Below are positions 1 to 7,977 of a DNA stretch of 64,000 bases, one piece after another. The notes under the pieces were generated by a model. The model was not told the origin of the DNA. It saw only the letters and a list, made by a program, of their open reading frames with translations, and did not search any database. The DNA is from Arthrobacter sp. AFG7.2 (GTDB lineage: Bacteria > Actinomycetota > Actinomycetes > Actinomycetales > Micrococcaceae). The translations under genes were made by a program, and so were the position numbers. Position 1 is the stretch's first letter. Every line of letters begins with the position of its first letter. The stretch is from positions 1 to 64,000 of the forward strand of contig NZ_PJMB01000008.1 of the NCBI RefSeq assembly GCF_002892835.1. The letters are read 5' to 3'.

Positions 1-187
1 ACACACCACCATCATTCAAGTCCACCTCAGTGGTCTTGAACCCCGGATACAACACAGCACCAGTCACCACAACAGCAACCGCAGCACCAAAAGCAGTACC
101 TCTGAAAAGGCGGGATCGGAGAAGCGGATGGCGATCTGCCGTTGTGGATGCGATGCCTTTTGCGCGCGTTCGTCCGCGAAGATTCAT
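1..187 (-). CDS. N-terminus of a large secreted Ig-like/fibronectin III-type protein (cut by window edge)
   Basis: An open frame runs from an ATG at 187 to the left window edge, about 62 codons, with no stop. It starts MNLRGRTRAK, has a basic stretch, then one hydrophobic segment (GTAFGAAVAVVVTGAVLYPG, about residues 34-53) and continues FKTTEVDLNDGGV. This looks like a signal anchor followed by the opening of the beta-propeller/Ig-like extracellular proteins that Micrococcaceae encode upstream of MoxR, DUF58 and transglutaminase genes; the 'YPGFKTTEVDLNDGGV' type N-terminus is what I recognise from that family. GGGGAA lies 7 bases before the ATG. The rest of the gene is outside the window, so domain content is inferred, not seen. 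Confidence 0.6.
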   Translation of the reverse strand, partial: MNLRGRTRAKGIASTTADRHPLLRSRLFRGTAFGAAVAVVVTGAVLYPGFKTTEVDLNDGGV

Positions 188-304
188 GGAACGGTTCCCC
201 CAGATAGACCCCGGCAACAGCCGGCTTCCGGCTTGTGACAGCCGGGCACAACAAATATAGCCTTAATGGCCAACAAATGGATAAACTCCTGGCTCCCTGG
301 CGCT

Positions 305-1495
305 CTAGTCCAGAACAAGCCCCTTGCCCAGTCCGCGGCCGAGCCTCACCGGCCGGATCTCGCCGAAGCCGCGGACGTTCTCGGGCGGCTGGGGTTCCAG
401 CACAAACCGTTCGTCATGGTCCAACGCTGAAGCCGTCATCGAGTCCACCAAAACAGTCCCGGGATCGGCAAGGGTTGTGAGCCGGGCCGCGAGGTTCACG
501 GTGGGACCATAGATGTCACCGAGCCTCGAGAGGATCCTTCCCCACACCATGGCCACCCGTGCTTCGGGAAGAATCTCGTCCTCCGTGAAGGCCTGGGCAA
601 GGGCAAGGGAGATCTCGGCGCCGGCTGCCGGGGTTTCTGCGATGTACAGGACCTCGTCCCCTACGGTTTTCACGAGCCTGCCGCCGCCCACGGAAATAAT
701 CTCCGCGCACTTGTTTTCGAAGCGCTGGACCAGACGGGCCAGGGTTTTTTCGTTCATGCGCCGTGACAGGCTGGTGTACGAGACCAGGTCAGCGAACCCT
801 ACGGCACGAGCCAGTGGCAGCGGAGCGTCATCCTCGTCGCCTTCCCGGCCTTCTTCGCTCGCCTGCAGCCCTGCCTCGGCGCGGACGGCCAGCCGCTGGA
901 CACCGGCGTTGAGCTGGCGCCGCCAGGAGTAGACCAGCACCTCCTCGAGGGCGTCCACCAGTGCGGGCAGCTCGTTGACCAGCCGCTTGCGCGCCACCGC
1001 ATCGGTGACGCCCTGCTCGTGGACCATGTCCTCCACCAGGGCTTCGATCTGCCACACCACCATCCGGTCCGTCATCTGGCCAATGGAGCGGGTGACGGAA
1101 ATGGCTGCTTCTTCAGTTAGTTTTCCGGAGCGCACCAGGTCCACCACGGTGGAGAGCGCAGCCTGGTCCCGCTCAGTAAAGGCGACGTCCTCGTCGCCAA
1201 AGTTCGGGAAGCCGAGGGCGCGCCACAATTTGCGTGCGGACAGCAGGGAAAGCCCTGCGCCGGCGGCAACTTCACGACGCCGGAGCTTGCGTTCCCCGCC
1301 GAGCAGCCTGGCTTCCAGCGCCTTCATGGCGAGCCGTTCGGCGGACATGGTGCCGGTAGGGGGGTTGCTGCTGTGCACGGGCTGGCGGGTGGAAGCCTGC
1401 TGGGGATGGCTGTCAGCGACGGAAGCAGGTTCCGGGACAGCGGCAGGATTGGGCGCACTTGAGTCCACGCGTTCCTCCTGGTCCTCATCGTTCAT
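305..1495 (-). CDS. class III adenylate/guanylate cyclase, soluble, Rv1264-like
   Basis: Predicted nucleotidyl cyclase making cAMP (or cGMP) in the cytoplasm. Residues 1-50 are low complexity (Pro, Ala, Ser, Asp). Residues about 55-200 are helical and resemble the autoinhibitory, pH-responsive N-terminal half of actinobacterial holoenzymes such as Rv1264, whose total length (about 397 aa) is almost the same. The cyclase domain spans about 230-370: metal-binding Asp in GFADLV (about 235), a second in KTVGDEV (about 280, with the substrate-type Lys at 276), and the transition-state Asn/Arg pair in VNLAAR (about 334/338). ATG at 1495 is preferred over a GTG at 1504 because AGAAGG sits 8 bases before it. 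It overlaps the end of the PH-domain gene by 11 bases, so the two are probably co-translated. No membrane segment is seen. Confidence 0.9.
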   Translation of the reverse strand: MNDEDQEERVDSSAPNPAAVPEPASVADSHPQQASTRQPVHSSNPPTGTMSAERLAMKALEARLLGGERKLRRREVAAGAGLSLLSARKLWRALGFPNFGDEDVAFTERDQAALSTVVDLVRSGKLTEEAAISVTRSIGQMTDRMVVWQIEALVEDMVHEQGVTDAVARKRLVNELPALVDALEEVLVYSWRRQLNAGVQRLAVRAEAGLQASEEGREGDEDDAPLPLARAVGFADLVSYTSLSRRMNEKTLARLVQRFENKCAEIISVGGGRLVKTVGDEVLYIAETPAAGAEISLALAQAFTEDEILPEARVAMVWGRILSRLGDIYGPTVNLAARLTTLADPGTVLVDSMTASALDHDERFVLEPQPPENVRGFGEIRPVRLGRGLGKGLVLD

Positions 1496-2084
1496 CCCGT
1501 CCACCTTCTCTCAGTTCCCATGGCACTGCGTCGGCGGAATAATCCATTGCTCCGCCGGCCTGGCCGTCGCGTTCGTCCGGCAGTTCCCCGATGGCATCGA
1601 GGATGAAATCCCGAAACCTGGCAACCTCCGGCACATCCTGGAAAGTCACCACGCCCTGGTACCCGGTTTCCAAGGATATATTCCCTGAGCGCACCAGGCG
1701 TTGAAGTACCGATTCGTGGACAGTCAGGTTGCGGACCGACGCGAGGTTCACCTGCTGGTCCTGCCGATGCAGTATCCCGGACCGTGAAATCATGCGGCGG
1801 CTGGTCAGCGTGTACCGCGTGCCCTGCCACTTCAGCAGCCGGGGCAGGCAGTATCCCAGCCAGACGCCTGCCACCGCCAGGGCGGACCCGGCGACCAGCC
1901 ACGGCGTCCACGACGCGGTCAGTTCGGGAATCAGCCGCTCTGCTTCGCCACGGACCACCCATGCGGAAGCAAAGGCTGCGATGGCCGGCGAAAGAATGAA
2001 CGCTGCTGCGGCCCCCGCCAGCTTCCTCGGCTGGGGGCGGGTGGTGACAATCACCTGCTCCCCCGGCACGAGGGCTTTACGCAT
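1485..2084 (-). CDS. PH-domain (bPH2) membrane protein
   Basis: About 199 aa with two hydrophobic segments near the N-terminus (around AAAFILSPAIAAFASAWVV and WLVAGSALAVAGVWLGYCL) followed by a bacterial PH-like domain containing YTLTSRRMISRSGILHRQ, the typical opening strand pattern of YdbS/YdbT-like proteins. The function of this family is not settled; membrane association is likely. ATG at 2084 overlaps the last codons and stop of birA by 8 bases and has AGGGCGG just upstream; another in-frame ATG at 2105 would add seven residues. It lies between birA and the cyclase gene and all three read in one direction, so a birA-PH-cyclase operon is likely. Confidence 0.8.
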   Translation of the reverse strand: MRKALVPGEQVIVTTRPQPRKLAGAAAAFILSPAIAAFASAWVVRGEAERLIPELTASWTPWLVAGSALAVAGVWLGYCLPRLLKWQGTRYTLTSRRMISRSGILHRQDQQVNLASVRNLTVHESVLQRLVRSGNISLETGYQGVVTFQDVPEVARFRDFILDAIGELPDERDGQAGGAMDYSADAVPWELREGGRDER

Positions 2085-2985
2085 AACCGCCCTGGCCGGA
2101 CTCATCCGGTGACGTCCAGGGGCGCAGATGCACGACGTCCCCTGCGGTCACCACGTGCTCCCGGGACTCGCGGTCAAGCACCAGGAGCGACCCGTACTCG
2201 TCGAGCCTGGACGCATGGCCAATGATCTCGTGGTCGCCCGGGAGCTGCGCCCGGACCTGCTTGCCCAGCGTCGTCATGACTGCCTCCACCCGCTTATGCA
2301 GGGACGGCCCCCCGGCCAGGCCGGCCGCAGGGTCCCCGTCAGCGTTGCAGAAGTTGCGGTACAGCAGAGCAAAGTGTGAGAGGTAGCTTTTCAGCAGCTC
2401 GGTCCGGTCCGACGTCGTCGGCGATTCCAGCAGCACAGAGGTCGCCGTGGGCACCGGGAGTTCGGCTTCCCGCAGGGTGACGTTCAGGCCGGTTCCAAGG
2501 ATGACGGGCGGCACCGAGCCGTCCACCATGGGACCAAGCTGGGCAAGGATTCCCGCAATCTTCCTACCGCGCACCAGGACGTCGTTGGGCCATTTCAGCT
2601 CCGCCGGCAGGCCCGCCGTTTCCAGCAGGGTCTCACGCAGCGCCAAGGCTCCGATGAGGGACAACCAGGAGTAACTCTGGGTGGGAAGCGGCCTGCCTTC
2701 CGCGTTTACCGGCTTCAGGACAACAGAAACGGAGACGGAACTGAGCGGAGGCGCTTCCCAGTGCCTGTCCAGGCGTCCGCGGGCCGCCGTCTGGTATTCC
2801 GCGGTCAGCACGGACATGTCCGGCCAGGCCGACGGCTCCACGGTGACCGCACGGAGGAGATCAGCATTGGTGGATCCGGTGGAGTCCACCACCTCGAGCC
2901 GGGCGATGCCGGCCGCTGACAGGAAGTGGTGGTCCGCGAGGTCCCGCCGGTTCAGGGGGGTACCGGGGGCGTGTGCGTCGTCCAT
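2077..2985 (-). CDS. birA: biotin--[acetyl-CoA-carboxylase] ligase
   Basis: Attaches biotin to the carrier-domain lysine of biotin-dependent carboxylases, here most likely the alpha subunit encoded at 14333. Visible motifs are the substrate loop DSTGSTNADLL (about residues 34-44), the biotinyl-AMP loop QTAARGRLDRHWEAP (about 86-100, equivalent to GRGRRGR) and KWPNDVLVRGRKIAGIL (about 149-165), then the small C-terminal barrel. At 302 aa it lacks the N-terminal winged helix of E. coli BirA, so it should not be a repressor. A perfect -10 box TAGAGT (complement of 2992-2997) lies exactly six bases before the ATG and no Shine-Dalgarno is present, so the mRNA is probably leaderless. The downstream PH gene overlaps it. 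Confidence 0.95.
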   Translation of the reverse strand: MDDAHAPGTPLNRRDLADHHFLSAAGIARLEVVDSTGSTNADLLRAVTVEPSAWPDMSVLTAEYQTAARGRLDRHWEAPPLSSVSVSVVLKPVNAEGRPLPTQSYSWLSLIGALALRETLLETAGLPAELKWPNDVLVRGRKIAGILAQLGPMVDGSVPPVILGTGLNVTLREAELPVPTATSVLLESPTTSDRTELLKSYLSHFALLYRNFCNADGDPAAGLAGGPSLHKRVEAVMTTLGKQVRAQLPGDHEIIGHASRLDEYGSLLVLDRESREHVVTAGDVVHLRPWTSPDESGQGGYA

Positions 2986-2991
2986 ACCTAA

Positions 2992-2997
2992 ACTCTA
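2992..2997 (-). promoter_or_regulatory. -10 box of leaderless birA promoter (TAGAGT)
   Basis: On the minus strand TAGAGT ends six bases before the birA ATG. This spacing puts the expected transcription start on the start codon itself. No clear -35 box is seen. Confidence 0.55.
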
Positions 2998-3072
2998 CCG
3001 ACAGAGCTACGTCCTGAAAGTTCCCGGATTAGGGCTGCCCGGGCACGGGTCCTTCCAAGCGGGGGCGGCAGG

Positions 3073-3960
3073 TTACAGAAAAATGTCCGGTGCCAGGCGG
3101 TCTTCGGGTGCGCCGAGGCTGTACGGGCGGAAATCGGTGACTCCGGCCGCCGTGAGTACCTCTTCATCCGTGTAGAAGTTGCCGCTCGGCATGCCGCCGT
3201 CGCCAAGGTTGCTGCCGGTGAGTACCGCGTGGGCCGCGTCTGCCATGATCTCCGGGCCGCGCGCCGCCTGGACGATCTGCTCACCGTGCGGCATGTTCCT
3301 GATGGCAGCCGTATCGATCAGGGTGCAGGGCCACAACGAGTTCACCCTGATGCCGTCCCCCTTCAACTCTTCGGCGAGGCCGAGGGTGGTCAAACTCATG
3401 CCGTACTTGGCCATGGTGTAGGCCAGGTGCTTTCCGGCCCAGTGCGGGTCGAGGTTCAGGGGTGGCGAGAGTGTGAGGATATGGCCCTGGTCCGATGCCC
3501 GCAGCGCCGGCAGTGCCAGCTTGGACATCAGGAACGTCCCGCGGACATTGATGTCCTGCATCAGGTCGTACTTTTTCATGTCCACGTCGTCGGTGCGGGA
3601 GAGGTCGATCGCGGAGGCATTGTTGATGACGGCGTCGATACCCCCGAACTGGTCCACCGCAGCAGAGACGGCTCCGGCCACGTCGTCGTCATTCCGGACG
3701 TCGCCCACGAGGGGAAGGGCCTGGCCGCCCGCATCCACCACCTCCCTGGCAGCTGTGTAAACAGTTCCGGCCAGCCTGGGATGGGGTTCCCCTGTTTTCG
3801 CCATGAGGACGATATTGGCGCCGTCACGGGCCGCCCGGAGGGCGATCGCCAACCCGATTCCACGGCTCCCACCGGAGATCAGAATGGTCCGTCCCTTGAG
3901 TGAGCCGTCGGCCTGGTACCTGCCTGCAGGGCCGTGCGAAGCATCATTGCTCGAAGTCAT
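3073..3960 (-). CDS. SDR-family oxidoreductase, HSDL2-like
   Basis: Cytoplasmic NAD(P)-dependent short-chain dehydrogenase of 295 aa. The dinucleotide-binding loop is SGGSRGIGLAIA (near residue 29), NNASA follows the beta-4 strand, and the catalytic segment is YTMAKYG with Tyr and Lys three residues apart; the usual catalytic Ser lies in the LSPPLN strand. The overall form, including the C-terminal extension with NFYTDEEVL, matches the HSDL2-like group often linked to lipid metabolism, but the substrate is unknown. ATG at 3960 is chosen over an upstream TTG at 3978: TACAGT (complement of 3967-3972) lies six bases before the ATG, which suggests a leaderless message. A perfect 16-bp palindrome at 3983-3998 overlaps the promoter, so it is probably repressed by a dimeric regulator. 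Confidence 0.9.
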   Translation of the reverse strand: MTSSNDASHGPAGRYQADGSLKGRTILISGGSRGIGLAIALRAARDGANIVLMAKTGEPHPRLAGTVYTAAREVVDAGGQALPLVGDVRNDDDVAGAVSAAVDQFGGIDAVINNASAIDLSRTDDVDMKKYDLMQDINVRGTFLMSKLALPALRASDQGHILTLSPPLNLDPHWAGKHLAYTMAKYGMSLTTLGLAEELKGDGIRVNSLWPCTLIDTAAIRNMPHGEQIVQAARGPEIMADAAHAVLTGSNLGDGGMPSGNFYTDEEVLTAAGVTDFRPYSLGAPEDRLAPDIFL

Positions 3961-3966
3961 GGCAAC

Positions 3967-3972
3967 ACTGTA
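3967..3972 (-). promoter_or_regulatory. -10 box of leaderless SDR promoter (TACAGT)
   Basis: TACAGT on the minus strand is followed by six bases and then the ATG at 3960. The palindromic operator at 3983-3998 lies in the position of the -35/-10 spacer, so binding there would block RNA polymerase. Confidence 0.5.
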
Positions 3973-3982
3973 ACCCAACTAA

Positions 3983-3998
3983 GTTACTCATGAGTAAC
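3983..3998. promoter_or_regulatory. 16-bp perfect palindromic operator GTTACTCATGAGTAAC
   Basis: The two halves GTTACTCA and TGAGTAAC are exact reverse complements with no spacer. It lies 23 bases upstream of the SDR start and about 190 bases upstream of the divergently read acyl-CoA carboxylase beta gene. TetR-family regulators of fatty acid metabolism in actinobacteria use palindromes of this size and AT-rich half-sites, so a TetR-type operator is the most likely reading; the regulator itself is not identified. Confidence 0.65.
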
Positions 3999-4029
3999 AT
4001 TGCGGTGCTGCTGATGACGCGGCCGAAAA

Positions 4030-4046
4030 TTGTAGGTTCCCTACAG
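4030..4046. promoter_or_regulatory. inverted repeat shared by the acyl-CoA carboxylase promoters, copy 1
   Basis: TTGTAG-GTTCC-CTACAG is an imperfect inverted repeat with a 5-base centre. A copy differing at only 2 of 17 positions occurs at 14225-14241, upstream of the carboxylase alpha subunit. Here a -10-like TAGACT follows at 4069-4074, so the repeat lies just upstream of, or against, the expected -35 region of the beta-subunit promoter. Confidence 0.7.
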
Positions 4047-4185
4047 CTGCCGCCGCCGGTAGCGTCACTAGACTTGCCAGCAGGGTTCGCCGTTTGTGTG
4101 GAAGCTACTTAAACCTCCGCGCACCGGACCCGCCAGCAAAACCAAGCACTACAGAATCAATCTGCTACAGAGCCGGAGATACTTG

Positions 4186-5769
4186 ATGAGCCACGATCTG
4201 ACAACGACTGCGGGAAAGATCGCCGATTTCCGCGACCGCCAGGCACGTGCCGAACAGCCCTCCGGCCCTGAAGCAATCGAAAAGCAGCACGCCCGCGGCA
4301 AGAACACCGCCCGGGAGCGCATTGCCCTCCTGCTGGACGAGGACTCCTTCGTGGAATTCGACGCCCTGGCCGTACACCGTTCCACCGCGTTCGGGATGGA
4401 GAAGAAAAAGCCGCTGGGCGACGGCCTGGTGTCCGGCTACGGCACCGTGGACGGCCGCCTCGTGGCTGTCTACAGCCAGGACTTTTCAGTGTACGGCGGT
4501 TCCCTCAGCCAGGTGAACGGCGAAAAGATCGTCAAGGTCCAGGAGTTTGCACTGCGCAACGGCTGCCCCGTCGTCGGCATCCTGGACGGCGGCGGTGCCC
4601 GCATCCAGGAAGGCGTGGCCTCCCTGGCAATGTTCGCGGACATCTTCCGCAACAACGTCCATGCCTCCGGCGTGGTGCCCCAGGTCTCGCTCATCATGGG
4701 CCCTTCTGCCGGCGGCGCCGCCTACTCCCCCGCGCTCACCGACTACGTGGTGATGGTGGACAAGACCTCCCACATGTTCATTACCGGCCCTGACGTCATC
4801 AAGACAGTCACCGGCGAGGACGTGGACATGGAAACCCTCGGCGGTGCCCGGCAGCACAATGCCACGACGGGAACGTCCACGTACCTGGCCTCGGATGAAG
4901 CGGACGCCATCGAGTTCGTCCGCGAACTGCTGGACTTCCTTCCCTCCAACAACCTCTCGGAGGCGCCCGTCCTGGAGCATACCCAGGGGCTGGACGTCGA
5001 CGACGACGACCTCGCCCTGGATACCCTGATCCCCGACTCAGCAAACCAGCCCTACGACATGCGCACCGTCGTCGAACAAATTGTGGACGACGGCCACTTC
5101 CTGGAGATGCAGGCACTGTACGCGCCGAACGTGATGATCGGCTACGGCCGGGTGGAGGGACACACGGTGGGCATCGTGGCCAACCAGCCGCTCCAGTTCG
5201 CCGGCACCCTGGACATTGCCGCCTCGGAAAAGGCCGCCCGCTTCGTCCGGCACTGCGACGCGTTCAACATCCCCATCATCACCCTGGTGGACGTTCCCGG
5301 CTTCCTGCCCGGCAAGGACCAGGAATTCCAGGGCATCATCCGCCGCGGCGCCAAACTGCTCTACGCCTATGCTGAGGCAACCGTTCCGAAGCTCACCGTG
5401 ATCACCCGCAAGGCCTATGGCGGCGCCTACATCGTGATGGGCTCCAAGAAGCTCGGTGCTGACCTGAACCTGGCCTGGCCCACTGCGCAGATCGGTGTGA
5501 TGGGTGCCCAGGGTGCCGTCAACATCCTGTACCGGCGTGACCTTGTGGCGGTGGCAGAAGCAGGCGGGGACGTGGAAGCGCGGCGCGCCGAGGTCATCCG
5601 CCAGTACGAGGAAGAACTCCTCAACCCGTACCAGGCAGCTGAGCTCGGCTATGTGGACGCCGTCATCGCACCGTCCGAGACCCGCCTGCAAATCATCAGG
5701 GGGCTGCGCGCCCTGCGCGACAAGCGCGCCAGCCTTCCCACCAAGAAGCATGGGAACATCCCGCTGTGA
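4186..5769 (+). CDS. accD: acyl-CoA carboxylase beta (carboxyltransferase) subunit
   Basis: Carboxyltransferase half of an actinobacterial acetyl/propionyl-CoA carboxylase; it moves the carboxyl group from biotin to acyl-CoA, giving malonyl- or methylmalonyl-CoA for fatty acid synthesis. The 527-aa length fits the AccD/PccB family. Two crotonase-fold domains are seen: the N-terminal half has [10 protein letters not shown] and [15 protein letters not shown] (oxyanion-hole Gly pair), the C-terminal half has VDVPGFLPG and [17 protein letters not shown] at 4186 is preferred over the upstream in-frame ATG at 4096 because GGAGA lies six bases before it and family proteins start near here. The epsilon-subunit gene overlaps its stop codon, so stoichiometric translation is likely. 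Acetyl- versus propionyl-CoA preference cannot be read without an alignment. Confidence 0.95.
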   Translation: MSHDLTTTAGKIADFRDRQARAEQPSGPEAIEKQHARGKNTARERIALLLDEDSFVEFDALAVHRSTAFGMEKKKPLGDGLVSGYGTVDGRLVAVYSQDFSVYGGSLSQVNGEKIVKVQEFALRNGCPVVGILDGGGARIQEGVASLAMFADIFRNNVHASGVVPQVSLIMGPSAGGAAYSPALTDYVVMVDKTSHMFITGPDVIKTVTGEDVDMETLGGARQHNATTGTSTYLASDEADAIEFVRELLDFLPSNNLSEAPVLEHTQGLDVDDDDLALDTLIPDSANQPYDMRTVVEQIVDDGHFLEMQALYAPNVMIGYGRVEGHTVGIVANQPLQFAGTLDIAASEKAARFVRHCDAFNIPIITLVDVPGFLPGKDQEFQGIIRRGAKLLYAYAEATVPKLTVITRKAYGGAYIVMGSKKLGADLNLAWPTAQIGVMGAQGAVNILYRRDLVAVAEAGGDVEARRAEVIRQYEEELLNPYQAAELGYVDAVIAPSETRLQIIRGLRALRDKRASLPTKKHGNIPL

Positions 5770-6002
5770 TCCCCGCCCAACCGGCTGAAGAGAACCAGCC
5801 ACCTGCTGAACCGCTGCTCTCTGTTGTGAAAGGGCAGCCGACGGCCGAGGAACTGGCTGCGCTGACCGCCGTCGTTCTTTCCCTCGGCGGCGGCGAGCCT
5901 GAGCGGGCGGACAAGCCAACCGTCCGGCACTGGGTGCGCCGCCAGCAGCTCAGGCTGGGCCCCACCCCCGGTCCCGGGGCCTGGAAGAGAAGCCGCGGCT
6001 AG
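5766..6002 (+). CDS. acyl-CoA carboxylase epsilon subunit
   Basis: Small (78 aa) accessory subunit found only with actinobacterial acyl-CoA carboxylases, where it stabilises or stimulates the alpha-beta complex. The first 25 residues are Pro/Glu/Gln rich; then comes the family core [21 protein letters not shown] and a basic tail with the usual Trp and closing Arg residues ([16 protein letters not shown]). The GTG start overlaps the accD stop in the form GTGA, a classic translational coupling. Position directly after accD supports the call strongly. Confidence 0.92.
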   Translation: MIPAQPAEENQPPAEPLLSVVKGQPTAEELAALTAVVLSLGGGEPERADKPTVRHWVRRQQLRLGPTPGPGAWKRSRG

Positions 6003-6004
6003 CC

Positions 6005-6032
6005 TGAACTTTCGCGGCCGGGCGGTTAGTCT
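6005..6032 (+). promoter_or_regulatory. leaderless promoter of the DUF885 gene
   Basis: TGAACT (6005-6010), 16-base spacer, TAGTCT (6027-6032), then six bases to the GTG start. It overlies the end and 3' flank of the epsilon-subunit gene. Confidence 0.55.
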
Positions 6033-6038
6033 CGGTGT

Positions 6039-7727
6039 GTGACTACAGACACTTCGCCTGCCACCGCCCGTCCACACACCCGGATCGACGCCGTCGCAGA
6101 TGACTACACCGAGACACTGATCAGGCTCAATCCGTCCTTCGCGACCACCCTCGGCATACCCGGGCACGAGACTGAATACCAGGACTTCTCCCCCGCAGGC
6201 ATCGCCGAATTCGCCGAAACCGCGCGCAAGGCACTGGCCGACCTCGAGGGCCTCACGCCGCAGGACGACGTTGACGCCGTCACGCTGGACGCCATGCAGG
6301 AGCGGCTGGGCCTGCAGCTGCTGATCCATGCGTCCGGCTGGGACTATGCCGACCTGAACAACATCGCCTCCCCCGCGCAGGATATCCGCGCCATTTTCGA
6401 CCTCATGCCCACTGACAGTGAGCAGGACTGGCACCACATTGCCGGCCGCGCACGCAACGTTCCTGCCGCCATTGCCGGCTACACCGAATCGCTCCGGCTG
6501 GCAAAGGACGCCGGCCGGATCGCCGCCGTGCGGCAGGTGAAAATCGTCATTGAGCAGGTCACAAAGTACGCCGCGGAGGACGGCTTCTTCGCCAAGCTGG
6601 CGGCAGGGGCATCCACCGCCGCCGGCCCCCTGCCCGCGGGCCTTCAGGAAGAGCTCGACGGCGGAGCTGCCGCCGCCCGGGCGGCCTACGCCGGACTGGC
6701 GGACTTCCTGCGCACCGAACTGTTGCCCGCCGCGCCCGAAAAGGACGCCGTGGGCCGTGCGCGCTACGCCTTGGCATCCCGCTCATTCCTCGGCGCAACC
6801 GTGGACCTGGAAGAAACCTACGCATGGGGCGTGGAAGAGCTGGACCGGCTCATTGCGCAGCAGGAACAGGTAGCGCACACCATCAAGGCCGGCGCCACCA
6901 TCGCCGAGGCCAAGGAGATCCTGAACAACGATCCCGCCAGGCAGCTGCAAGGGAAAGAAGCCCTGCGGGAGTGGATGCAGGAACTCTCGGACAAAGCCGT
7001 GGCCGAATTGGCCGGTGTCCACTTCGACATCCCGGATGTCATGAGGAAACTCGAGTGCCTGATTGCGCCCACTGACGAGGGCGGTATCTACTACACCGGC
7101 CCCTCGGACGATTTCAGCCGGCCCGGCCGGATGTGGTGGTCCGTCCCCGCCGGCGAGGACACTTTCACCACCTGGGCGGAAACCACCACCGTCTACCACG
7201 AGGGCGTGCCGGGCCACCACCTGCAGGTCGCCACCGCCACCTTCCGTCGTGAGCTGCTGAACAAGTGGCGGCGCAACGTCTGCTGGACGTCCGGCCATGG
7301 TGAAGGCTGGGCACTGTATGCGGAGAAGCTCATGCAGGAACTGGGCTACCTGAGCGATCCCGGCGACCGCATGGGCATGCTGGACATGCAGCGGATGCGT
7401 GCCGCACGGGTAGTTTTTGACATCGGCGTCCACCTTGAACTGGAGGTGCCCGGGCGTTGGGGCTCCGGCACCTGGACGGCGGACAAGGGCTACGAATTCC
7501 TGAAGGAAAACCTGCCCATCAGCGAAGGCCAGCTCAACTTCGAGTTCACCCGCTACCTCGGCTGGCCGGGCCAGGCACCCTCCTACAAGGTGGGACAGCG
7601 CCTGTGGGAACAAATCCGCGCGGAACTCGAAGCACGCCCCGGGTTCGACCTGAAGGAGTTCCACACAAGGGCACTCAACATCGGCTCCGTAGGACTGGAC
7701 ACCCTAAGGCGCGCGCTGCTTTCCTAG
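6039..7727 (+). CDS. DUF885-domain protein, probable metallopeptidase-like
   Basis: Cytoplasmic 562-aa protein covering the full DUF885 length. It carries HEGVPGHHLQV (about residues 387-397), which resembles a zinc-binding HExxxxH-type site, and the downstream GEGWALYAE (about 425-433) typical of the family. Members are annotated as peptidase-like but the substrate is generally unknown. There is no signal peptide. The start is GTG at 6039: TAGTCT at 6027-6032 lies exactly six bases upstream and TGAACT at 6005-6010 could be the -35, so the message is probably leaderless. The gene follows the epsilon subunit by 36 bases but has this own promoter. Confidence 0.85.
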   Translation: MTTDTSPATARPHTRIDAVADDYTETLIRLNPSFATTLGIPGHETEYQDFSPAGIAEFAETARKALADLEGLTPQDDVDAVTLDAMQERLGLQLLIHASGWDYADLNNIASPAQDIRAIFDLMPTDSEQDWHHIAGRARNVPAAIAGYTESLRLAKDAGRIAAVRQVKIVIEQVTKYAAEDGFFAKLAAGASTAAGPLPAGLQEELDGGAAAARAAYAGLADFLRTELLPAAPEKDAVGRARYALASRSFLGATVDLEETYAWGVEELDRLIAQQEQVAHTIKAGATIAEAKEILNNDPARQLQGKEALREWMQELSDKAVAELAGVHFDIPDVMRKLECLIAPTDEGGIYYTGPSDDFSRPGRMWWSVPAGEDTFTTWAETTTVYHEGVPGHHLQVATATFRRELLNKWRRNVCWTSGHGEGWALYAEKLMQELGYLSDPGDRMGMLDMQRMRAARVVFDIGVHLELEVPGRWGSGTWTADKGYEFLKENLPISEGQLNFEFTRYLGWPGQAPSYKVGQRLWEQIRAELEARPGFDLKEFHTRALNIGSVGLDTLRRALLS

Positions 7728-7740
7728 CCCCCTTCGGGGC

Positions 7741-7809
7741 GGGAGGGCAACATCCTCGGCGCGCTGCTCGTTCCTCGCTTTGACGCGCGCTGCCGGATGT
7801 CGCCCTCCC
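7741..7809. terminator. large stem-loop, possible terminator or dispersed palindromic element
   Basis: GGGAGGGC-a-ACATCC (7741-7755) pairs with GGATGT-c-GCCCTCCC (7795-7809): 14 of 15 positions, around a 39-base insert that holds a second near-palindrome built on GGCGCGC and GCGCGC. It starts 14 bases after the DUF885 stop. A simple terminator is usually shorter and followed by T residues, which are absent here, so a REP-like palindromic repeat is an alternative. The following 7810-7965 holds AT-rich promoter sequence but no gene. Confidence 0.5.
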
Positions 7810-7965
7810 ACCCCTTCACCAGCGAGACTTTAAGCACACCCGGACCGGGAATACTTAACATAGCCGCTGCACTCCCTTGATTTCACGGGGTTGATTCGCT
7901 CCAGCGGAAACTCGGGGCGCGTAATATTTCTCAATGTTCGTTCGCCGTGATATTGGAAGTGGCTC

Positions 7966-7971
7966 TACCGT
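7966..7971 (+). promoter_or_regulatory. -10 box of leaderless dicarboxylate symporter promoter (TACCGT)
   Basis: TACCGT is followed by six bases and the GTG start at 7978. A TAATAT at 7922-7927 could be a second, upstream promoter. Confidence 0.45.
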
Positions 7972-7977
7972 ATTCAG

